Positions 63,356 to 64,000 of a stretch of DNA of 64,000 nt are shown in pieces. Within the stretch, counting starts at the first letter, position 1. Every line of letters begins with the position of its first letter. The notes beneath the pieces were generated by a model, which searched no databases, was not told the origin of the DNA, and saw nothing but the letters and a program-made list of their open reading frames with translations. The position numbers and the translations under genes are program-made. The stretch comes from Andreprevotia chitinilytica DSM 18519 (GTDB lineage Bacteria > Pseudomonadota > Gammaproteobacteria > Burkholderiales > Chitinibacteraceae), in the NCBI RefSeq assembly GCF_000711875.1, contig NZ_JONM01000022.1, forward strand, positions 1-64,000. The letters are read 5' to 3'.

Positions 63356-63586
63356 GCCAATGCGGCGCAATGCCCTTTGCTGAGCGAATCTCTACGTGCG
63401 AATTTTTAATTCGCTCAGTGATGGATTCGCACGCGACGGGGATTGCGCCCTACGAACTGATTTTCTGCGCCTGTTCATGATCTTTTCAGCGACGGCGCCG
63501 GGTTGTTGTCCCCCCCTTCCGCGAAGGGGGGAATAAAGGCCATTGCAGCTCAGACATGCAAAAGATCGCGAACAGCCTCCCCCCAC
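63356..63586. repeat. Family D repeat with nested GCGAATC motif and family A half-copy
   Basis: GGCGCAATGCCC (about 63365) and GGATTGCGCCCTACGAA (about 63440) flank a GAGCGAATC / GATTCGCAC pair; downstream CCCCCCTTCCGCGAAGGGGGGAAT (63508-63532) is a family A half. It lies between two convergent genes and holds no gene itself. Confidence 0.7.
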
Positions 63587-64000
63587 TCAACGCGCCCGAA
63601 TCGCAAACGAATCCGCATACGCCTCAGGATTGGTGCCATCCCACGGCTTGCCATCGAGCAGCACGCTGCTGCGCATGTCGCTGGCCGGCAGCGCAATGCC
63701 GAGCGCGCCGGCCGCTTCGCGGTAGAGGGCGATCTGGTTGATCGAGCATGCCATCGAGGGCAGGTCGACCGGTTTGCGCAGCATGCCCCAGCGGCGGTAT
63801 TGGCTCAGGAACCACAGGCCGTCGGAGAGGTAAGGGAAGTTGACTTCGCCCTCGGCAAAGAAACGCACCGGGCGGGGCGAGGTGGAGAGGGGGGCGCCGC
63901 CGTAGTCGCCTAACAGGCGCGGCGCGATCAGGCTGGTGGCGCGGCCGATCAGGCCGGGGCCGGAGAGCCAGCCGGCGGCTTCGCGGCGGTGGTCGGGGGT
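63587..64000 (-). CDS. CmpA/NrtA-family ABC transporter binding protein, C-terminal part
   Basis: The last 137 residues of a protein running in from beyond the window end. 'EGEVNFPYLSDGLWFLSQYRRWGML' and 'QIALYREAAGALGI' are typical of the C-terminus of NrtA/CmpA substrate-binding proteins for nitrate or bicarbonate. The frame is open to base 64000, so the apparent GTG start at 63868 is internal. Ligand cannot be told from this part. Confidence 0.85.
   Translation of the reverse strand, partial: TPDHRREAAGWLSGPGLIGRATSLIAPRLLGDYGGAPLSTSPRPVRFFAEGEVNFPYLSDGLWFLSQYRRWGMLRKPVDLPSMACSINQIALYREAAGALGIALPASDMRSSVLLDGKPWDGTNPEAYADSFAIRAR

Overview
The window comes from a GC-rich beta-proteobacterium. 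The protein families and the dispersed GC-rich intergenic repeats suggest Neisseriales or a related order; this is an inference, because no rRNA or other taxonomic marker is present. No tRNA, rRNA or CRISPR array was seen.

Layout. (1) 1-141: 3' end of an IS3-family transposase. (2) 255-8145: an NAD salvage locus. nrtR, pnuC, nadR and a small DUF7660-like gene run leftwards; pncA, pncB, nadE and nadM-Nudix run rightwards. AT-rich dyads between the two arms are candidate NrtR operators. (3) 8145-12070: accessory genes: an exported protein, an AT-rich DUF695-like gene, an unknown protein, an aldo/keto reductase and an MFS transporter. (4) 12709-37402: a type VI secretion system (T6SS). It has a sigma-54 activator with a candidate -24/-12 promoter, a natural TssB-TssC sheath fusion with a beta-rich insert, Hcp, TssE, F, G, a VgrG with a long Thr-rich tip, a DUF2169/pentapeptide/DUF3540/PAAR-like loading module, and TssJ, K, L, M, A. 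No ClpV (TssH) gene is present in the window. (5) 37485-45087: five unfamiliar genes directly behind tssA, several with Ser/Pro/Gly-rich or highly charged regions. One carries a cytidine-deaminase-like zinc motif, one a polymerase-beta-type nucleotidyltransferase motif, and one joins a methyltransferase-like region to a GNAT acetyltransferase. They are candidate T6SS cargo or cargo-modifying proteins. (6) 45106-47404: small genes, a SPOR lipoprotein-like protein and an SDR.

(7) 48186-60858: a one-direction gene set that looks like an undescribed small-molecule pathway: DUF1611 P-loop enzyme, EPSP-synthase-like enolpyruvyltransferase with a changed catalytic residue, PhyH dioxygenase, HisC-like aminotransferase, two ATP-grasp ligases, a haem-oxygenase-like diiron enzyme, a 2Fe-2S ferredoxin, an SsuE-like flavin reductase, an SsuD-like FMNH2 monooxygenase and an MFS exporter. 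(8) 60902-64000: a lipocalin-like secreted protein, a GT-C-like membrane protein and the 3' end of a CmpA/NrtA-type binding protein.

Two repeat families run through the window. Family A (paired inverted GAAGGGGGG modules) lies between genes but also inside three reading frames, always giving the same type of peptide. Family B (GTGGGAGAGGGG modules) separates genes within the T6SS and the biosynthetic set.
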